The notes: generated from the sequence alone by a model not told the origin. A stretch of 64,000 nucleotides of DNA from Paludibacter sp. (GCA_031292575.1 JARLGX010000011.1:35835-99834); one strand, 5' to 3'; positions 1 through 9,468 are shown, counted from the first letter of the stretch. Numbers and translations: made by a program.

Positions 1-502
1 CCCGGGCAGCTGCATCAAAGTTAGGATTTGTACTGGCTCCATTCATATAGCGTGCATGCGAGAATACGTTGGCAGTACCCCACATTAGTTTGATACCTGT
101 TTCGGCTTGTTTTTGCTTTGCATAAGCAACAATTGCTTTCAAGTTAGCTTCATATTCAGCAATGCTGCTGCCTTCGCTAATTAAATCGGTATCGTGAAAA
201 CAGTAATATTCGATACCAACTTTCTGCATAAATTCAAAACCCGCATCCATTTTATCTTTTGCAGCCTGCAAAGCATCAGCAGCTCCTACCCATGGATGAA
301 CTTGTGTTCCTCCTCCAAATGGGTCACCACCTTCGGCACACAAGGTATGCCACCAAGCCATACTGAACTTAAACCATTCTTTCATTGATTTACCATAAAC
401 CACTTTTTCAGCATCATAATAATGAAATGCCAATGGGTTTTTACTTTCTTTACCTTCGAATTTGATTTTTTCCACTGATGGGAAATAAACTTTTGTACTC
501 AT
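1..502 (-). CDS. xylA: Xylose isomerase (3' part missing at window edge)
   Basis: Interconverts D-xylose and D-xylulose in the cytoplasm, feeding the xylulokinase encoded upstream in the same operon. Only the first 167 codons lie in the window. The reading frame from the ATG at 502 runs open to base 1 on the minus strand. Visible family motifs are [14 protein letters not shown] (residues about 50-63), the catalytic-site block YYCFHDTD with H103 and D106, and [19 protein letters not shown] near the cut. The full family length is about 435-440 residues, so roughly 60% is missing. The gene begins 35 bp after the stop of the GH3 gene, so it is probably the last or a late member of the xyl operon. 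The identification is secure. Confidence 0.95.
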   Translation of the reverse strand, partial: MSTKVYFPSVEKIKFEGKESKNPLAFHYYDAEKVVYGKSMKEWFKFSMAWWHTLCAEGGDPFGGGTQVHPWVGAADALQAAKDKMDAGFEFMQKVGIEYYCFHDTDLISEGSSIAEYEANLKAIVAYAKQKQAETGIKLMWGTANVFSHARYMNGASTNPNFDAAAR

Positions 503-537
503 AATTTAATTGTTTATTTAGTTATTTGAATATGAAT

Positions 538-2730
538 TTATTCTACATTAAATACTTCTGATACCGGGCTTGGTGCACCTAATCTTTGGGAAAGTTCTGA
601 AGGTGAGCTACCGGAAATATATACTTTGAAATCGCCAGACTCAATTACTCTTTCGCCGGTTTCGGTTACAAGTTCCATCATTTGAGGTGTAACTTCAAAC
701 GAAATCTCTTGCGATTCGCCCGGATTAAGTTTTATTCTTTTCATTCCTTTAAGTGCAAAAATCGGAGTTTCCACGCTTGTTCTCAAATCAGTTATATAAA
801 GTTGTGAAACTTCTTCGCCACTTGCTTTGCCCGTATTTGTAATCGTCGCTGAAACCTTTACCGACTGTCCTTTTTTTATTTTATCCTTATCAATTTTCAT
901 ATTGCTGTATACATAGGAAGTATAACTTAATCCAAATCCAAAAGGATAAAGCGGTTCTTCGGTCATATAACGATATGTACGTCCTTTCATACTATAATCC
1001 TCAAAAGCAGGTAATTGACTGGCTGACTTTGGAAAAGTAATACTCAACCTGCCTGATGGATTTACATCTCCAAATATTGCATCGGCCACTGCACGGCCAC
1101 CTTCCTGACCAGGATACCACACAAAAAGAATGGCGTCGGCAATTTCTGATAATTCGGGAGTGCAAATCGGGCTTCCGCCTGTAAGCACAAGAATAATCGG
1201 TTTTTTACATTTTTTCTTCAATTCTCGTAAATAGTCAAGTTGATTTTGAGGCAAGCCCAAATCCAAACGATCGCCTCTTGTAGTAGAAGCTATTGACTCG
1301 CCCTCTTCACCTTCAAAAATTCCCGAGATTCCAAAAACAGCAACAACTGCATCGGCCGCAGCAGCTTCGCCTAATGAATAATTCATCGAGTTTTTATTCT
1401 CTGCACTTGGCTCTACTCCCATTCTATAACTTACTGAAGTTCCAGCACTTACTTTGCCTACAATAGCTTGCATAATTGTGGTAAGTCGGTCATTAACACC
1501 ATTATAGTTACCAAGCAAAATATCCTGGCTTGCAGCATAAGGGCCTACAATAAAAAGTGATTTCAGGTCTTTCTTCAAAGGTAAAATACTCTTATTATTT
1601 TGCAAAAGCACCAACGATTTTGCAGCAGCTTCGTAAGCCAAATCAATATGTTGCTGATCCCCAATCACATCTTCCTTAATTTTCGAATATGGGTTTTGAT
1701 TTATAGGATCGAATAATCCCAGTTTAAATCTTGTTCTTAACAGCTGGCTTAATGCCGCATCAACTTCTTTTTCAGTAACAAGTCCCCGTTTAACTGCTTC
1801 GGGCAAACTGTTAAACTCATCACCGCAATTTAAATTCACACCACTTTTTATAGCTAACGCACATGCTTCAGCGGCATCTTTTGCAGCTCCGTGAGATTGG
1901 TAAAAGTCTCGAATAGCCATGCAATCAGTGGTTACATATCCTTTAAAGCCCCATTGTTTTCTCAATAAATCGTTCAACAAGTAAGAACTACCACAGCAAG
2001 GCTTTCCAAAAGTGCTGTTATATGCACACATTACGCTTTCCACTTTCCCATCTTTCACCAATGCTTCAAACGCAGGAACATAAGTTTCCATAAAATCTTT
2101 CATTGGCGGTTCAGCATCGAAAGAGTGACGCAATGCTTCAGGTCCGGAATGGACTACATAATGTTTTGCACAGGCTGCTGTTTTCAGATATTTCGGATCA
2201 TTACCCTGCATACCTTTTACATATGCTACTCCCATTTTTGAAGTTAGATACGGATCTTCGCCAAAAGTCTCTTGCCCACGTCCCCAACGCGGATCCCGGA
2301 AGATATTTATATTTGGAGCATAAAAAGTGATACCTGAATACTGTCCGTAATTTTCAAGTCGTTGAGCAATATTGTATTTTGCCCAGGCTTCATCTGAAAT
2401 AGCTTCGCCAATTCTATAAATTAAATCAGGATCAAATGTTGCAGCAAGTCCTATATTTTCGGGGAATACAGTTGCTCTACCAGTACGTGCCACCCCATGC
2501 AATGACTCGTTCCACCAATTATATGGAAGAATTCCAAGCCGTTTAATTGCAGGTGCCTCGTTTAGCATCTGAGCAGCTTTTTCCTCCAAAGTCAACCGCG
2601 AGACCAAGTCTGTTACACGTTCATCAATCGTTTTGCTTGTATCCTGAAACGGATACTTTACAATATTTTCTGCAGAAATTAAGCTGCAAACAATCAATAA
2701 AATAATCAATAAACCATAAGATTTTCTCAT
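538..2730 (-). CDS. Secreted GH3 beta-xylosidase/beta-glucosidase
   Basis: A glycoside hydrolase family 3 exo-enzyme, 730 residues, which removes terminal sugars from oligosaccharides. An N-terminal signal peptide (MRKSYGLLIILLIVCSLISA) places it in the periplasm or outside. Domain order is the GH3 N-terminal barrel (about 35-340), the C-terminal alpha/beta domain (about 370-590) and a fibronectin-III-like domain (about 640-715). The nucleophile lies in GYVTTDCMAI as D269. Substrate-binding blocks RDPRWGRGQETFGEDP and AKHYVVHSGPE are also present. The gene sits 27 bp after xylB and 35 bp before xylA. That context favours beta-xylosidase on xylo-oligosaccharides, but GH3 specificity (xylose, glucose or arabinose) cannot be read from sequence alone. 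Confidence 0.92.
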   Translation of the reverse strand: MRKSYGLLIILLIVCSLISAENIVKYPFQDTSKTIDERVTDLVSRLTLEEKAAQMLNEAPAIKRLGILPYNWWNESLHGVARTGRATVFPENIGLAATFDPDLIYRIGEAISDEAWAKYNIAQRLENYGQYSGITFYAPNINIFRDPRWGRGQETFGEDPYLTSKMGVAYVKGMQGNDPKYLKTAACAKHYVVHSGPEALRHSFDAEPPMKDFMETYVPAFEALVKDGKVESVMCAYNSTFGKPCCGSSYLLNDLLRKQWGFKGYVTTDCMAIRDFYQSHGAAKDAAEACALAIKSGVNLNCGDEFNSLPEAVKRGLVTEKEVDAALSQLLRTRFKLGLFDPINQNPYSKIKEDVIGDQQHIDLAYEAAAKSLVLLQNNKSILPLKKDLKSLFIVGPYAASQDILLGNYNGVNDRLTTIMQAIVGKVSAGTSVSYRMGVEPSAENKNSMNYSLGEAAAADAVVAVFGISGIFEGEEGESIASTTRGDRLDLGLPQNQLDYLRELKKKCKKPIILVLTGGSPICTPELSEIADAILFVWYPGQEGGRAVADAIFGDVNPSGRLSITFPKSASQLPAFEDYSMKGRTYRYMTEEPLYPFGFGLSYTSYVYSNMKIDKDKIKKGQSVKVSATITNTGKASGEEVSQLYITDLRTSVETPIFALKGMKRIKLNPGESQEISFEVTPQMMELVTETGERVIESGDFKVYISGSSPSELSQRLGAPSPVSEVFNVE

Positions 2731-2757
2731 AAAAAAAATTCTTTTTAAATATTAATC

Positions 2758-4230
2758 CTATATATGTTTTACCCATTTATCATAAGCTTCGAGACTTGCA
2801 GCTATGTTCTCCTGTTCCGGTGTAACCACAATGATTTTCTTTAAAGTAGCAAAAGCTTCTTCGGCAGTTTTATATATCCCCGCTCCTATTCCTGCACCAC
2901 GTGCTGCTCCAACAGAACCATCGGTATTATAAAGTTCGATGGTTGCACCAGTGATATTGGCCAAAGTCTGACGGAAAATAGGACTCAGGAACAAGTTGGC
3001 ATGACCGGCACGAATCGTCTTGGTCTCAATACCCATTTTATTCATTATATCCATGCCATATTTAAATGAGAATGCAATTCCTTCGTGAGCTGCACGAGCT
3101 AAATGCGCTTTGGTATGACGGTTGAAATTGATGCCGTGAATGGAACAATTCGGTTCCTGATTTCCAAGTACACGCTCTGCTCCGTTTCCAAAAGGAATTA
3201 TGCTAACACCATCGCTTCCAACCGGAATTTGAGCAGCCAGTTCATTCATCTCAGCATAACTGATTCCTTCTGGAGCCACGTTATTTTTAATCCAGGTATT
3301 CAGAATGGCAGTTCCGTTAATACAAAGTAGCACACCAATACGAGTAGCTTCTTTGGTATGATTCACATGTGCAAATGAATTAACTCTCGACATCGGATCG
3401 TATTTGGCATCATCGTTCACACCATAAACCACCCCCGAAGTTCCACCCGTTGCAGCAATTTCACCCGGGTTTAAAACATTCAACGACAATGCATTATTCG
3501 GCTGATCGCCCGCACGGTATGTTACGGGAGTTCCGGCCGCTAACCCAAGTTCTTTGGCAATTTCATCCGTCAAATTCCCTTGTTGTCCAAATGTTGGAAC
3601 AATCTCAGGAATTAAATTAGTGTCAAAACCAAAATAATCGAATAAGAATTTTGCAGGAGTATCATTCAGAAAATCCCATGAAATTCCTTCCGATAATCCC
3701 GAAGCTGTGGTGCAAGCTTTACCCGTCATGCGCATGGCCAAATAATCACCCGGCAACATATAGTATTTTGCTTTTGCAAAGTTTTCCGGTTCATTTTCTT
3801 TGACCCAAGCCATTTTTGCTAAAGTAAAATTACCCGGAGAATTCAGCAAATTCGAAAGGCACATTTCGCTGCCAATTTCATCAAATGCTTTTTGTCCGTA
3901 AGGTACTGCACGGCTATCGCACCAGATTATCGAATCGCGGATGGCTTTTTGATTTTCGTCCACAAGCACCAACCCGTGCATTTGATAGGAAATTCCTATG
4001 GCTTTGATGGACGAAGAATCGGTTCCAAACTCAGCTAACACAGCTTCTGTAGCCAATTTCAGGTTTGTCCACCATACTTCAGTATCTTGTTCTGCCCAAC
4101 CAGCTTTTACCGACTTAATTTCCATTTCCTTCTTTGGAAAAAATGCTGACGAAATACATTCACCCGTGGTGGCATCCACCAAACTCGCCTTAACTGACGA
4201 GCTACCCAAATCATAACCAAGTAGATACAT
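2758..4230 (-). CDS. xylB: Xylulokinase (FGGY family)
   Basis: Phosphorylates D-xylulose with ATP to D-xylulose 5-phosphate for the pentose phosphate pathway. The 490-residue length matches the family. The N-terminal FGGY domain begins with the ATPase loop GYDLGSSSVK. Other visible motifs are WWTNLK, the SYQMHGLV block, the catalytic-aspartate segment YRAGDQPNNAL (Asp near residue 241) and the C-terminal GSVGAARGAGIGAG nucleotide-binding region. It is the first enzyme gene of the operon (xylB, GH3, xylA). It lies 132 bp downstream of the Nudix-type regulator gene. An imperfect inverted-repeat element occupies that gap. Confidence 0.95.
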   Translation of the reverse strand: MYLLGYDLGSSSVKASLVDATTGECISSAFFPKKEMEIKSVKAGWAEQDTEVWWTNLKLATEAVLAEFGTDSSSIKAIGISYQMHGLVLVDENQKAIRDSIIWCDSRAVPYGQKAFDEIGSEMCLSNLLNSPGNFTLAKMAWVKENEPENFAKAKYYMLPGDYLAMRMTGKACTTASGLSEGISWDFLNDTPAKFLFDYFGFDTNLIPEIVPTFGQQGNLTDEIAKELGLAAGTPVTYRAGDQPNNALSLNVLNPGEIAATGGTSGVVYGVNDDAKYDPMSRVNSFAHVNHTKEATRIGVLLCINGTAILNTWIKNNVAPEGISYAEMNELAAQIPVGSDGVSIIPFGNGAERVLGNQEPNCSIHGINFNRHTKAHLARAAHEGIAFSFKYGMDIMNKMGIETKTIRAGHANLFLSPIFRQTLANITGATIELYNTDGSVGAARGAGIGAGIYKTAEEAFATLKKIIVVTPEQENIAASLEAYDKWVKHI

Positions 4231-4245
4231 ATAGAAGAATTAAAA

Positions 4246-4362
4246 CAACCCCCGACCCCTAAAGGGGAGGAAGAATAGTTAGTATTATTATATTTAAAAA
4301 TCTATTTAAAAACTATTAGAAACAAAGCTATCTAATTTGCCCTTGAGGGGTTAGAGGTGGTC
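4246..4362. repeat. Imperfect inverted-repeat element between regulator and xylB
   Basis: The two ends, about 4246-4270 and 4339-4362, are imperfect inverted copies. The left end reads ACCCCTAAAGGGGAGG. The right end, read on the other strand, reads TAACCCCTCAAGGGC. They flank about 68 bp of AT-rich DNA. The left arm alone also folds (CCCCTAAAGGGG). It could be a small non-autonomous intergenic repeat of the CCCCTAAAGGGG kind often seen between Bacteroidota genes. Alternatively it is a structured element affecting readthrough from the regulator gene into xylB. Confidence 0.5.
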
Positions 4363-5064
4363 TTATTTCTTATATTTATACAATCTTGCCGCACGGTGCG
4401 GAACTCCATCTTCAACTTCGTCGAGCATAACTAAATAAGACATTTGTGCCACTTTCTTTTGAAAATTACGAACGTCAGAACGTGTCTGATGAACAACATC
4501 ATTCAAAATTCGAAGTTGGGAGATTGTAAACTTTTTAGGTAATAATTCAAACAACAAATGTGGTTCAACATCTAATTGATGGCGGATATGATCCAATCCT
4601 TTTTTTATAATTTCAGCATGATCAAATGCAAGATTCATACTTGCCATCTCATTCAAATCGTACCAGTTAGCTTGAGTATTTTCATATTTAACCTGAATTT
4701 TACGGTCAATTTTAATCAACGCTACATAAGCCACCGTAACTATACGTCCGATTTTCAGTTGCATAGTATTTTCTAACCACAGTATATCACGCGGATTTTT
4801 AGTTCGATCCGGTCCGCCAAAACTTCGAAACTGACTTAAATAGATATTTTTAAGACCCGTTAGTTCATTCAATACTCTCGAAGCAGCTTCATCTAAATTT
4901 TCATCCTGAAGAATGATACTTCCCGGAAGTTTCTTGTCGTTATACAGTTCATTTTGTTCTGTGATATTCCGTTCAATTAGCAAAACTTTCAATCTTTCGC
5001 CATCAAAACCAAACACTACACAGTCGACAGAGACATGTGGGTTATATATATTTTCATTCGACAT
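4363..5064 (-). CDS. Nudix-type (NrtR/AraR-like) transcriptional regulator of the xyl operon
   Basis: 233 residues: an N-terminal Nudix-fold domain (about 10-145) followed by a winged-helix DNA-binding domain (about 155-230, with FTISQLRILNDVVHQTRSDVRNFQKKV). Regulators of this architecture control arabinose, xylose and NAD genes in Bacteroidota. The Nudix box is degenerate. Aligned to Gx5Ex7REUxEExGU it shows S49 for G, E55, R63, V64 for E, E67, L68 for E and G70. Two catalytic glutamates are therefore missing, and the domain probably senses a sugar ligand rather than hydrolysing a nucleotide. It lies directly upstream of xylB on the same strand, so local control of xylBA and the GH3 gene is the obvious inference. 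The start is ATG at 5064, about 29 bp after a -7 element. Confidence 0.85.
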   Translation of the reverse strand: MSNENIYNPHVSVDCVVFGFDGERLKVLLIERNITEQNELYNDKKLPGSIILQDENLDEAASRVLNELTGLKNIYLSQFRSFGGPDRTKNPRDILWLENTMQLKIGRIVTVAYVALIKIDRKIQVKYENTQANWYDLNEMASMNLAFDHAEIIKKGLDHIRHQLDVEPHLLFELLPKKFTISQLRILNDVVHQTRSDVRNFQKKVAQMSYLVMLDEVEDGVPHRAARLYKYKK

Positions 5065-5092
5065 GCAAGTACTTACTTTGTATTTTACGTCA

Positions 5093-5100
5093 CAAAAGTA
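5093..5100 (-). promoter_or_regulatory. -7 element for the xyl regulator
   Basis: TACTTTTG on the minus strand, an exact TAnnTTTG match, about 29 bp upstream of the regulator ATG. No clear TTTG is seen at the ideal -33 distance; TGTG lies about 22 bp upstream. Confidence 0.5.
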
Positions 5101-5509
5101 CCCATTTCATTCAGTTTTATTACACACAATATTCATGTTATAAAACACATTACCAATCATTTGAATACTGTATATGATACAATATGTACACTTTTATTAT
5201 TGTTTAAAATACAATAAGATGATTATGCCATAATTTGCTAAATTAGTTTAGATAAACCGATTGAACCATTCGTACATATTACTGTCTTGAGAATATTAAT
5301 ACAATAAGTAAGGACTTATTTCAAAAATAATTTTTAAACTAAAAAAAACAAAATTATTAAAATGCCATTAGAAAGCATAATTACATTTAAAACACTGATA
5401 AATAGACACTATTATCTTTAATTTACAACAAAAAAGGTTTAATAGATCCGTTTTTCTAAACTCCTATACCCCAAACATGAACTTGTTTTTACAAACGATT
5501 ATTTTTTTG

Positions 5510-5517
5510 TAATTTTG
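5510..5517 (+). promoter_or_regulatory. -7 element for ileS
   Basis: TAATTTTG matches the Bacteroidota TAnnTTTG consensus exactly and lies 81 bp before the ileS start codon. A TTG at 5483-5485 is a possible -33 element, with somewhat long spacing (24 bp). Confidence 0.5.
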
Positions 5518-5598
5518 CACCCCTGATTATAATATGCTAATGTGCCAATACGTCAATCAACTAATAATTGAAAATTGGGAATTGAATAATTCATTGTA

Positions 5599-8500
5599 AT
5601 GAAAAAGTTTAAAGAATATTCCGGACTAAATTTATCAGACATCAATAAGGAAATGTTATCGCATTGGAGCGAACAGGACATTTTCCATAAAAGTATTGAA
5701 ACCCGCGAGGGCAAACCATCTTTTGTTTTTTACGAGGGACCGCCTTCTGCAAATGGACTACCTGGTATTCACCATGTGATGGGACGTACTATCAAAGACG
5801 TATTCTGCCGGTATAAAACCATGCAGGGCTTTCAGGTAAAGCGTAAAGCTGGTTGGGATACACACGGGCTTCCGGTGGAACTGGGTGTAGAAAAAGCACT
5901 TGGAATTACAAAAGAAGATATTGGTAAAACCATCAGTGTCGACGATTACAATGCCGCCTGCCGCAAAGATGTACTTAAATACACCAAAGAGTGGGAAGAC
6001 CTGACCACCAAAATGGGTTATTGGGTGGATATGAACGACCCGTACATCACCTACGACAACCGCTACATCGAAACACTTTGGTGGCTACTCAAACAGCTTT
6101 ACAACAAAAACTTATTATACAAAGGTTACACCATTCAGCCTTATTCTCCGGCTGCAGGGACCGGTCTTTCCACACACGAACTCAACCAACCGGGTTGCTA
6201 CCGCGATGTGAAAGACACAACTTGTGTAGCACAATTCAAGGTAAAAAACGAAGAGAACACATTCTTTTTAGCTTGGACAACAACCCCATGGACATTGCCT
6301 TCAAACACTGCATTGTGCGTTGGCCCATCAATTGATTATGTGAAAGTAAAAAGTAACAATCCGTACACTAAACAAGAGTGCAGCTTGATTTTTGCTGAAA
6401 GTTTGCTCGAATCGGTAATGGGGAAAAATGAGTATGAAATCATTGAAAGAAGAAAAGGTTCTGAATTAGCAGGAACAGAATACGAACAACTTATTCCGTG
6501 GGTAAATCCGGGTGAAGGAGCTTTCAAAGTTATCACCGGCGATTTCGTAACGACAGAAGACGGTACGGGGATTGTACACATCGCTCCTACTTTTGGGGCT
6601 GACGATGATCGTGTCGCCAAACAAAACGACGTTCCACCTTTATTATTGATTGATAAAGACGGAAACCGCCAACCAATGGTGGACAGAACCGGTAAATTCT
6701 TCAAAATAGAAGATTTAAGTACTGAATTCGTTGAATCAAACGTAAATGTAGGTTTGTATTCCGAATACGCAGGACGCTATGTTAAGAATGCCTACGACGA
6801 TAGTTTAACAGAAGATGATGCTACGTTAGATGTGGATATTTGCGTGATGTTAAAGCAACAAGGTTTGGCTTTCAAAATAGAAAAACACACGCATAATTAC
6901 CCGCATTGCTGGCGTACAGATAAACCTGTATTATATTATCCGTTAGACAGCTGGTTTGTAAAAACAACCGCTTGCCGTGAGGAAATGATGTCGTTGAACG
7001 ACACCATTAACTGGAAACCGCAATCAACCGGAACAGGCCGTTTTGGAAAATGGCTGGAAAATCTGCAAGATTGGAATCTGTCACGCAGCCGCTACTGGGG
7101 AACTCCCCTTCCTATCTGGCGCAGCGAAGATGGAACGGAAGAAATCTGTATTGGTTCAGTAGAAGAATTAATTTTGGAAATTGAGAAATCAATTTCAGCC
7201 GGATTTATGACCGAAAATCCATATAAAAACTTCAAAGTTGGAGAATGTACTGCCGATAATTATGCGGTAAAAAATATTGATCTACATCGTCCTTATGTGG
7301 ATGGCATTATACTTGTTTCAACAAGTGGCAAAGCCATGAAACGAGAACTTGACCTTATCGATGTTTGGTTTGATTCGGGTGCAATGCCTTATGCTCAATT
7401 GCATTATCCGTTCGAAAATGCAGACCTGATCGACAAAAAAACATATTTTCCAGCCGATTTTATTTCGGAGGGCGTTGATCAGACTCGTGGTTGGTTCTTT
7501 ACCCTACATGCTATCAGCGCCATGGTCAAAGGTTCGGTTGCATTTAAAAACGTTATCTCGAACGGTTTGGTCCTCGACAAAAACGGCAACAAAATGTCGA
7601 AACGACTTGGTAATGGGGTCGATCCATTCATCGCCATTGAAAAGTACGGTTCCGATCCATTGCGCTGGTACATGATGACAAACGCTTCGCCCTGGGATAA
7701 CTTGAAATTCGACGTGGAAGGAATTGAAGAAGTACGCCGTAAATTTTTCGGTACACTTTACAATACTTATTCGTTCTTCTCACTTTACGCTAATGTTGAT
7801 AAATTCACTTACGCAGAGGCAGAAATCCCAATGGAGAGGCGCCCGGAAATTGATAAATGGATTATATCTTTATTGAACACATTAGTAAAAGATGTAACAG
7901 AGTATTATGAAACATATGAACCTACACGGGCGGGGCGGGCGATTTCAGATTTTGTGGGTGAAAACCTCAGCAATTGGTATGTTCGTCTGAATCGCAAGCG
8001 TTACTGGGGTGGCGAATATGATCAAGATAAAATATCGGCTTATCAAACGCTTTATACTTGTTTGGAAACAATTACACGCTTGATGGCGCCAATTGCGCCA
8101 TTCTTTGCAGACGAATTATTCTTAGAGTTGAATAAGGTTACAGGTAAAGATGCAAGTGAATCTGTTCACCTTGCCACTTTCCCAACTTATAACGAAACTC
8201 TTATTGACAGCAATCTGGAAGCATGTATGCAGTTGGCACAGCAAACTTCGTCTATGATTCTGGCATTACGCCGCAAAGCTGACAAAAAAGTACGTCAACC
8301 ATTGACAAAGGCAGTTGTTCCTGCTCCTGACGATGTCACTTTCAATCAATTGAAATATATTGCTGATCTGGTAAAAGCAGAAGTAAATGTAAAGGAACTG
8401 GAAGTTATTCCGCCTGATAATGACATGGAGAATCTGGTAAAGAAAATAAAACCAAACTTCAAAACGTTAGGTAAAAAATACGGTAAACAAATGAAAGAAA

Positions 8501-8961
8501 TTGCACAGGCAATGAATTCCTTTGGTGCCCACGAAATTGGAGAAATAGAACGCTACGGACAATATATCCTAACATTACCAACAGGCAAGGTGGAACTTAT
8601 GCCCGAAGATGTGGAAATTATCACGGAAGATATGCCAGGCTGGTTAGTTGCTAACGAAGGAAAGCTCACCGTGGCGTTGGACATAACAGTAACTGATGCT
8701 TTAATTCGTGAAGGAATTGCCCGCGAACTAGTTAACCGCATTCAAAACATCCGTAAATCAAACGGTTACGAAATTGTGGATAAGATTTCAATTGAAATTG
8801 AAGGACGCGACGAAATAAACGATGCTGTTAATGAATATGCTGGCTACATTGCCTCGCAAACATTGGCAAATTCGGTAGATTTAGTACTGAATTTAGACGA
8901 CGCAACCGAATTAGAATTTGACGATTATAACGTTAAAATATCAATTAAAAAAACGTTATAA
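5599..8961 (+). CDS. ileS: Isoleucyl-tRNA synthetase, IleS2-like with GXHH signature
   Basis: Charges tRNA-Ile with isoleucine and edits misactivated valine. The 1120-residue length and overall sequence fit the long eukaryote-like (IleS2) class usual in Bacteroidota. The class I HIGH box is GIHH at residues 56-59 (context GLPGIHHVMGRTIKD), where the common IleS2 form is HYGH. The KMSKR loop is intact at 665-669. The CP1 editing region (about 190-420, with TTPWTLPSNTA) and the C-terminal anticodon-binding domain are present. It is apparently transcribed alone, with 126 bp before the next gene. The GXHH arrangement swaps the first and third positions of the signature. The same change has been linked to very strong mupirocin resistance in other IleS2 enzymes. 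Confidence 0.97.
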   Translation: MKKFKEYSGLNLSDINKEMLSHWSEQDIFHKSIETREGKPSFVFYEGPPSANGLPGIHHVMGRTIKDVFCRYKTMQGFQVKRKAGWDTHGLPVELGVEKALGITKEDIGKTISVDDYNAACRKDVLKYTKEWEDLTTKMGYWVDMNDPYITYDNRYIETLWWLLKQLYNKNLLYKGYTIQPYSPAAGTGLSTHELNQPGCYRDVKDTTCVAQFKVKNEENTFFLAWTTTPWTLPSNTALCVGPSIDYVKVKSNNPYTKQECSLIFAESLLESVMGKNEYEIIERRKGSELAGTEYEQLIPWVNPGEGAFKVITGDFVTTEDGTGIVHIAPTFGADDDRVAKQNDVPPLLLIDKDGNRQPMVDRTGKFFKIEDLSTEFVESNVNVGLYSEYAGRYVKNAYDDSLTEDDATLDVDICVMLKQQGLAFKIEKHTHNYPHCWRTDKPVLYYPLDSWFVKTTACREEMMSLNDTINWKPQSTGTGRFGKWLENLQDWNLSRSRYWGTPLPIWRSEDGTEEICIGSVEELILEIEKSISAGFMTENPYKNFKVGECTADNYAVKNIDLHRPYVDGIILVSTSGKAMKRELDLIDVWFDSGAMPYAQLHYPFENADLIDKKTYFPADFISEGVDQTRGWFFTLHAISAMVKGSVAFKNVISNGLVLDKNGNKMSKRLGNGVDPFIAIEKYGSDPLRWYMMTNASPWDNLKFDVEGIEEVRRKFFGTLYNTYSFFSLYANVDKFTYAEAEIPMERRPEIDKWIISLLNTLVKDVTEYYETYEPTRAGRAISDFVGENLSNWYVRLNRKRYWGGEYDQDKISAYQTLYTCLETITRLMAPIAPFFADELFLELNKVTGKDASESVHLATFPTYNETLIDSNLEACMQLAQQTSSMILALRRKADKKVRQPLTKAVVPAPDDVTFNQLKYIADLVKAEVNVKELEVIPPDNDMENLVKKIKPNFKTLGKKYGKQMKEIAQAMNSFGAHEIGEIERYGQYILTLPTGKVELMPEDVEIITEDMPGWLVANEGKLTVALDITVTDALIREGIARELVNRIQNIRKSNGYEIVDKISIEIEGRDEINDAVNEYAGYIASQTLANSVDLVLNLDDATELEFDDYNVKISIKKTL

Positions 8962-9087
8962 AACTTGTATAAAATAAAACACAAAAATAATTGTCCAACT
9001 GAAACTAATTAGTTATTTTCGCAGGCAATTTTAAAGTGAGGAAATAAGCACAATCAATTTCTAAAAACCCGTTAAAAGATTACTATC

Positions 9088-9468
9088 ATGACTGAAAAAA
9101 CAAGATATTCAGATGTTGAACTGGAAGAGTTTCGGGAATTAATTACCGAAAAGCTTGAAAAAGCACAAAAAGAGTATGAAGCTTTGCGCAACGGTATAAC
9201 AAATTTAGATGGAAATGATGTGATGGATACTTCACCTACATTTAAAGTACTTGAAGAAGGTGCCGCAACGCTTTCGAAAGAAGAATCGGGTAGATTGGCC
9301 CAACGTCAAATGAAATTTATTCAGCATTTACAGTCAGCTCTGATTCGTATTGAGAATAAAACCTATGGAATTTGTCGCGAAACAGGCAAACTAATTCCTA
9401 AAGAACGGTTACGTGCAGTTCCACACGCCACTTTGAGCATTGAAGCAAAAAACGATAATAAAAAATAG
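9088..9468 (+). CDS. DksA/TraR-family protein with degenerate zinc finger
   Basis: 126 residues. The N-terminal half is a helical coiled coil (about 8-90), and the C-terminal part resembles the DksA/TraR zinc finger (YGICRETGKLIPKERLRAVP). DksA proteins bind RNA polymerase through its secondary channel and modulate initiation together with ppGpp. Of the four expected zinc-binding cysteines only C96 remains. The other positions are T99, S117 and A120, so zinc binding is unlikely, as in other Bacteroidota members I recognise. It lies between ileS and lspA, with a strong hairpin terminator just downstream, so it is probably monocistronic or cotranscribed with ileS. Confidence 0.85.
   Translation: MTEKTRYSDVELEEFRELITEKLEKAQKEYEALRNGITNLDGNDVMDTSPTFKVLEEGAATLSKEESGRLAQRQMKFIQHLQSALIRIENKTYGICRETGKLIPKERLRAVPHATLSIEAKNDNKK

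Larger units (their letters stand above)
5065..5598. other. Intergenic promoter region between xyl regulator and ileS
   Basis: This 534-bp AT-rich gap separates the divergently transcribed xyl regulator and ileS. It contains a TAnnTTTG element for each side (5093-5100 on minus, 5510-5517 on plus). I found no credible open reading frame, tRNA or riboswitch. The middle (about 5150-5450) is low-complexity AT-rich sequence without a recognisable repeat. Confidence 0.6.

Noticed and set aside
5400..5598. T-box or other riboswitch upstream of ileS
   Set aside because: No T-box sequence or terminator/antiterminator pair is visible, and T-boxes are not expected in Bacteroidota.
6336..6704. 122-codon frame antisense to ileS
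   Set aside because: A shadow of the editing domain of ileS with no independent support.
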